NCBI GenBank assembly: GCA_011800805.1
Contig: MPNW01001349.1
Coordinates: forward strand, 26,954 to 37,541
From: Hirudo medicinalis
Taxonomy: Eukaryota > Annelida > Clitellata > Hirudinida > Hirudinidae
DNA length: 10,588 bases
Direction: 5' to 3'
The notes under the pieces are model-generated. The model made no database searches and had not been told where the DNA came from. It worked only from the letters and a program-made list of their open reading frames with translations. How positions within the stretch are numbered: the first letter of the stretch is position 1; the number at the start of each line of letters is the position of its first letter. Positions 6,792 through 10,588 of this stretch are shown here, one piece after another. Made by a program: the position numbers and the translations under genes.

Positions 6792-6931
6792 GTCCGTCCT
6801 TCCGCCCATCCACCCATCCACCCATCCATCAGGCCTTCCGTCCATCCATCCATCCATCCATCCATCCGTCCGTCCGTCCATCCGTCCATCCATCCATCCG
6901 TCCATCCGTCCATCCATCCATCCATCCATCC
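6792..6931. repeat. (CCAT)n/(CCGT)n compound microsatellite
   Basis: About 140 bp of CCATCCATCCGT-type repeats in stepwise variants (CACCCATC, CCATCCATCCATCC, CCGTCCGTCC). Long apparent ORFs on both strands (DGWM- and HPSI-rich) are artefacts of the repeat. Confidence 0.95.
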
Positions 6932-7167
6932 TACACTGAGTATGTTCAGTTGCAGCATCAACAGAGGGACTGAGTTTATCTTCACGGTGGTATGATTGCA
7001 ATGTTGTTGTTCTCCTCCAATAAAACATCCTCACGTGACTAACAAGACGACCATCGGAAGTGGATTTTACTGTTTTTGATGTTGCAAATAATTTCTTTAC
7101 CTCCATTACAGCTTTAAATTTACAACCAGCACGCTGGCATCCTTGCTTCTCCAAGCCATGATCGATA

Positions 7168-7420
7168 TTAATAATAAAAATAATAACAATAGTAATAATG
7201 ATAATAATATCAGTAATAATAATAATAATATATTATACTATTAATTAATATTACAGTAATACTATAAATTATAATGATAATAACAATTAATTAAAACCAT
7301 GAATTAATTATACGAATTGCTACTACTAATAATAATGTTATTGTTATTATATTATTATATTATTATTTTTATTATTGTTATTGTTATTAATGCCATTATT
7401 ATTATTATTATTATTATTTG
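7168..7420. repeat. (TAA)n ... (TTA)n inverted trinucleotide tract
   Basis: The left part (7168-7232) is rich in AATAATAAT, the right part (7329-7420) in TTATTATTA, with a mixed AT spacer between. The halves are complementary over long stretches and could fold into a large AT hairpin. Confidence 0.8.
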
Positions 7421-7489
7421 TATTTTAATTTTAAAAAATTGTATTATTAATGTATGAAAACTGCTGTATTATCATCTTGATCCAATGCT

Positions 7490-7760
7490 TCTCAGCCCCA
7501 TAAACAAACCCGCGCATAATTAAGGGCAGCCAATCAGAACGAACGAGATCCTACTGACCTAATTGTGTCTTCTGGGTTTTCCCAGGAAGGTTAAAAATAG
7601 CCTAATTTGGAAGATTGGGGCTTCATCTGGGTAAAAGGTCAAAGATTATCTGACTTTTACGAGGGCATTTGACGCACATTCGTGCAAGGAATGAGAGATA
7701 GGGCGCCTGGACTTTGGCTAAAATTAGATGTTTGGGTTTTCCCAAGCCCTCATAAATATT
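7490..7760 (+). promoter_or_regulatory. GC-richer island with promoter-like motifs
   Basis: In order: forkhead-like ATAAACAAAC (7500-7509); CCAATCA, a full NF-Y core (7530-7536); TGGGTTTTCCCAGG (7573-7586); TATA-like TTAAAAATAG (7591-7600); AGGTCAAAG nuclear-receptor-type half site (7636-7644) running into AGATTATCT; and a second TGGGTTTTCCCAAG (7733-7746). The CCAAT-to-TATA spacing of about 60 bp and the possible coding exon directly downstream fit a promoter, but no transcript evidence exists here. Confidence 0.35.
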
Positions 7761-7761
7761 C

Positions 7762-7821
7762 ATGGCCATCGTTATTATTCATAAAAGTTGGTCTCTGTTG
7801 GTCGATGAAGAGATTTTAAAG
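7762..7821 (+). CDS. Candidate first coding exon, 20 codons
   Basis: ATG at 7762 opens MAIVIIHKSWSLLVDEEILK, and the last codon AAG is followed at once by GTAGGAGT, a good splice donor (AAG|GTAGGAGT, phase 0). Read through unspliced, the frame continues into low-complexity Y/L/F-rich sequence that is clearly not a protein, which agrees with an intron beginning here. The start context is mixed: G at +4 but T at -3. It follows the CCAAT/TATA-like island at 7490-7760. The peptide is too short to assign and no acceptor or second exon is recognised in the window. An unrelated chance ORF remains quite possible. Confidence 0.25.
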
Positions 7822-7861
7822 GTAGGAGTGGTTTCATTGAAGATGATGTTTTCGGAACGAT

Positions 7862-8040
7862 TGTTATTGTATTTAACTGTTTTCAATTGTATATATTTGT
7901 ATTTAACTGTTTTTATTTGTATAAATTTGTATTTTCTTGTATTTATGTGTATTTGTTATATGTTTGTATACATTTGTATTTAGTTCTACATGTTTTCATA
8001 CATTTGTGGATGCATATATTTTTATTTATTCGTTTATTTG
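7862..8040. repeat. Degenerate TTTGTAT-rich tandem tract
   Basis: Two 30-bp units start TTGTATTTAACTGTTTT (from 7867 and 7897), and the tract then dissolves into TTTGTATT/TTATTTGT words. The plus-strand ORF here (NCIYLYLTVF-type) is a by-product. Confidence 0.6.
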
Positions 8041-8139
8041 TGTCGATGTAAGGCATTCAAAGCAATTTAGCAACAACGCATGCCAAACATGCTATGGATT
8101 GTAAATATGACCACTCCCAGATCTTGAGACCTAATGTCG

Positions 8140-8330
8140 CATGACAAAGAATGTTTTGTATGCAATGTTCTTGTTTATGTTCCTCGAAGTTGTTTGTGTT
8201 GCCTTGTATCTTTCTTGCCAGGCTTTGTATCCTCATTTTTATGCTTTGCATAATTGTCATGAATGGCGTCACTAGTTTATGTTCTTTTGCATCAATCCTT
8301 ACATGCTTTGTATCACTAACATTACAACAT
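8140..8330. repeat. Possible decayed 20-22 bp tandem repeat
   Basis: GCYTTGTATC recurs at 8201, 8221, 8241 (GCTTTGCAT) and 8304, spacings close to multiples of 20-21 bp. Copies are divergent. Both strands carry ORFs across the region, more simply explained by the repeat than by a gene. Confidence 0.35.
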
Positions 8331-8865
8331 GCCAATTTCAAAATGAGGTTATGTTTTTTATAATTTCATTTATTATTTATTATTCACCATTTATCCGGTA
8401 ATTGCGAAGCAAATCAGTTTGAAACTTTTATCTTAATAAGGAACTTAATAAACATAAAAAGATTTTTAGAAAAAATGTAATTCAAAATATAATTAATGAC
8501 AAATAACCAATAATTGATAATTAAAGATTTAAAAAAGACTTATTTATCAAATTTTTGAAACTCCTTATTTTTAAAATTGAAATGATTTCAATTTTTAATT
8601 AAAAACAAAGTTTTAAGTGTTTTTTCGCTTTTGCCAACAATTAATTTAAATCTATAATTTCTGAATTCCATTTTAATTTGTAATTATTAATTATTTTGGA
8701 GTTATTAATTAATTCTTATTAATTCAACACGACAATAAAATGTGTGAATGATCTGCAGATGATATTCAATATGGCGCCTGCATAAAATACAATACAAGAT
8801 GTCGTAATAAATATGTGCCATAAATAGTAATAATAATGTTTTTATTTTTAACATCTTAATAAATT
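8331..8865. other. AT-rich spacer with a 23-bp palindrome
   Basis: No gene is seen. 8573-8595 is AAAATTGAAAT-G-ATTTCAATTTT, perfect 11-bp arms around one base. AATATGGCGCC at 8769-8779 is an isolated GC-rich word. Confidence 0.55.
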
Positions 8866-8991
8866 ATGCAAATGAGCTGGAGAAGGTATGAATAATAAAT
8901 AGGAACAGGTGGTGAAGGAATGAATATTACCGTCCCATTAATGAATCGTGACGTCACTTGACACGTGATCGGAGACTAAGAAGCTAATTGG
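8866..8991. promoter_or_regulatory. Octamer, CRE, E-box and inverted CCAAT cluster
   Basis: ATGCAAAT (8866-8873, POU/Oct octamer), GTGACGTCAC (8948-8957, palindromic CRE), CACGTG (8962-8967, E-box) and ATTGG (8987-8991, inverted CCAAT; opposite strand CGACCAAT) sit within 126 bp. A TTTAAAA word follows at 9010. Each motif is an exact consensus; use as a promoter is inferred. No gene is found next to it; the next feature is the Tc1 relic, in the opposite direction. Confidence 0.35.
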
Positions 8992-9046
8992 TCGTTCAGT
9001 CACAAGTCCTTTAAAAACTGTAATTATTAGTTTTCATATTTTTTTT

Positions 9047-9134
9047 ATGACGATGATGATGATGACGATGATGATTGCACTGGTTAAAAACATCATCACC
9101 ATCATCTTCATCATAATCATAATCATCATCATCG
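9047..9134. repeat. Inverted GAT / ATC triplet repeat (hairpin)
   Basis: ATGACGATGATGATGATGAC, continuing to 9075, faces CATCATCACCATCATCTTCA, continuing to 9134, across a 15-base loop containing GCACTGGTTAAAAA. Arms are near-complementary, so the tract can form a long imperfect hairpin. It abuts the 3' end of the Tc1 transposase relic. Confidence 0.8.
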
Positions 9135-9137
9135 CTA

Positions 9138-10137
9138 TTATCTTTGCCTTTTATCGCCTTTCTTAATAATTAACTCCTGAACTTCATTTTGTAATGAATC
9201 CAGAAAAGGTTTGAAGCTCTTTTCATCAGTTCCTTCCAGGCCTCATTCAAAGCTTCTTTCCGTTCCTGAACTCTGGAATATTTCTTCCCGTTTGGGTACA
9301 CCTCCCTAGAAACCAGTCCCCACACGTTTTCAATGGGGTTCAAGTCTGGGGAGCGAGCTGGCCACTTCACAATCTTCAAATTCCTCTCCAGGAGCAAAGT
9401 TTTTGTCAGTCTTGATGTGTGTGTAGCGGAGCACGGTCATGCAGTAAAATGACTGCATCATCTCTAAATTTGACAAACAGCGGAAACAGTTCTGCTTCCC
9501 CTCTAAGAAGACAAGTTCAGATGAACCACGAGAGGAAACGGTAGCCCAGACCATCACTGAGCCACCTCCGAAATTTAAAAAAAAGTCTTTTTGTGTCCTC
9601 TGACATCGTGCCAATAATATTTAAAACAAGCTGGTCCATTGAAAAATAACAGAGTCCTAGTTCATTTCCGAATCCATCATCTCTTTTGCCCAGTGTAGCC
9701 GGATCTTCTGGTGAGCCTCCGTTAGAACTGGTTGGTGCTGACGCTTAACAAACTTCAGAGAACTACTCTGAAAGCATCTGAATACGGTCCATCGACTAAC
9801 CTCAAAATTAAGTTATTTTTTAAGTCTCTTGTTGAGCTAAACCCCTTGGAAGCCAGCGGAGGACAACTCGTTTCTCAAGTTCAGAAAGTTTTTGAGGTCT
9901 TCCTGGACTAGTTTTTGTTCCATAACTTTCAGGATTATTCAAAAAACGTCTTAAAACCTTTCTAGAGCGATTAACCCTCCCAGAAATATGTGAAGTTGAC
10001 AAATTCAAGTCTCTAAAGGCCTCTATTTGTTGTGATTCATTATCATTAAGACTCTTTTCCTGAACCAACAGCACCATAACAATGTCAGCCGTCAGTACTT
10101 CTGACATCACATTAGCACGTCATGGACGAGAAGCCAT
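9138..10137 (-). pseudogene. Tc1-like DD34E transposase, nearly full-length, broken
   Basis: Cut-and-paste transposase that binds the element's terminal repeats through N-terminal HTH domains and cuts with a DDE core. From the ATG at 10137: MASRP, a TGA at 10122-10120, then the first HTH (IEAFRDLNLSTSHISGRVNR), a GRPQK linker, and a decayed second HTH with HQKIRLHWAKEM. The box for the first catalytic Asp is lost (VIF then QWTSLF). GGGSVMVW follows, then an apparent deletion of some 40 residues, then HDRAPLH (second Asp at 9438). A 2-bp gain in a CA run (9416-9424) shifts the frame; allowing for it, exactly 34 residues separate that Asp from the Glu of WPARSPDLNPIENVW (9331). A further slip near 9205 restores LDSLQNEVQEL to a stop at 9138. 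Terminal repeats and TA target sites were not found. Confidence 0.92.
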
Positions 10138-10197
10138 TTATATCAAGTCTAATTGTAATAATCTGCTTTTGTGAGCCCTGTAATAAATGTTATGTAA

Positions 10198-10370
10198 AAT
10201 ATAATTATGATTATAAATATAATATAAATATAATAGAAATAGAAATATAATATAAATATAATAGAAATATAATATAAATATAAATGTAATGTAATATAAT
10301 ATAAAATAAATATAAATGTGATATAATATAAATATAAATATGATATAATATAATATAAATATATACATAA
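10198..10370. repeat. AT satellite, (ATATAA)n-like
   Basis: About 170 bp of ATATAATATAAATATAAT-type words with occasional GAA and GTAATG variants. The minus-strand Y/I/F-rich ORF through it is an artefact. Confidence 0.85.
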
Positions 10371-10371
10371 A

Positions 10372-10383
10372 TGTCGATCGACA
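10372..10383. repeat. Perfect 12-bp palindrome
   Basis: TGTCGATCGACA, GC-richer than its surroundings and placed exactly at the edge of the AT satellite. Confidence 0.7.
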
Positions 10384-10398
10384 CTTTAAAATATTGTG

Positions 10399-10464
10399 AT
10401 GGCTCCAGGAAAATGGTTTGGCAACATCATAATCTTGTTTGTAGTCGTCAGAGTGATGGGGTAA
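10399..10464 (+). CDS. Small ORF resembling a signal peptide, 21 codons
   Basis: The ATG has purine at -3 and G at +4 (GTGATGG) and encodes MAPGKWFGNIIILFVVVRVM plus G before TAA. The layout is a short basic start, then a hydrophobic run of about nine residues, as in a signal peptide. The stop overlaps a possible weak donor (GG|GTAATG at about 10460), so it could be a first exon of a secreted protein. No homology is recognised, and chance is a fair explanation. Confidence 0.15.
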   Translation: MAPGKWFGNIIILFVVVRVMG

Positions 10465-10512
10465 TGAAGATGACGATGATGATGATCAAATTATAATTAA
10501 TAATAATTATTC

Positions 10513-10588
10513 GTCCATCCATCCATCCACCCATCCACCCGTCCATCCATCCATCCATTCATTCACCCATCCATCCATCCATCCATCC
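10513..10588. repeat. (CCAT)n microsatellite at the right edge
   Basis: CCATCCATCCACCCATCCACCC variants followed by CCATCCATTCATTCA and more CCAT units. It runs off the window, so its full length is unknown. Confidence 0.93.

Noticed and set aside
6783..6995. Plus-strand HPSI/RPSV-rich ORF
   Set aside because: Translation of the tetranucleotide repeat.
6690..7154. Minus-strand 154-codon ORF, DGWM-rich
   Set aside because: Half of it is the (CCAT)n repeat, which has no stops in this frame. The first 75 codons ([20 protein letters not shown]...) match nothing I recognise and lack promoter or splice support.
8057..8363. Overlapping ORFs on both strands
   Set aside because: No homology recognised; best explained by a degenerate tandem repeat.
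10138..10368. Minus-strand Y/I/F-rich ORF
   Set aside because: AT satellite read in a stop-free frame.

Overview
The window looks like AT-rich nuclear DNA from an invertebrate animal. It has no bacterial-style gene packing, no operons and no complete long ORF. It does have decayed Tc1, hAT and CR1-like transposons, many microsatellites and minisatellites, and isolated CCAAT, CRE and E-box motifs. The exact taxon cannot be read from the sequence. The first six bases are a HindIII site, which may mark a clone end.

Layout. At 1-375 a hAT-type terminus faces left, and inside it an unidentified 65-codon ORF runs off the left edge. At 885-1068 lies the end of a non-autonomous hAT-like element (terminus CAACACTG). 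Bases 1429-1954 hold a 12-bp array, a 10-bp array and a 101-bp inverted repeat. A short Tc1 transposase relic is at 2204-2481. A hAT (ZBED5/SCAND3-like) transposase pseudogene at 2848-3535 is interrupted by a 20-bp minisatellite that appears to have grown out of its own codons. Bases 3536-4832 are AT-rich and contain a (GGAT)n tract and a direct duplication, one copy of which carries eleven 21-bp units in perfect register. A CR1-like LINE relic at about 4833-5975 has ORF1 and an A-rich tail but no endonuclease or reverse transcriptase. Bases 5976-9046 are mostly non-coding, with simple repeats and three GC-richer islands of promoter-like motifs. One island (7490-7821) ends in a possible first coding exon with a good splice donor. 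A DD34E Tc1 transposase pseudogene occupies 10137-9138 on the minus strand, followed by AT satellite and a (CCAT)n tract at the right edge.

Function. Nothing here works together as a pathway. The recognisable proteins are all broken transposon proteins. Possible host material is limited to the left-edge ORF, the candidate exon at 7762-7821, a 21-codon ORF at 10399-10464 and the promoter-like islands, all weakly supported. The strongest new observations are the minisatellite born inside the hAT gene, the 21-bp register array present in only one copy of a duplication, the ORF1-only LINE, the shared CGA-to-TGA decay across unrelated elements, and the three CCAATAGCAGC boxes.
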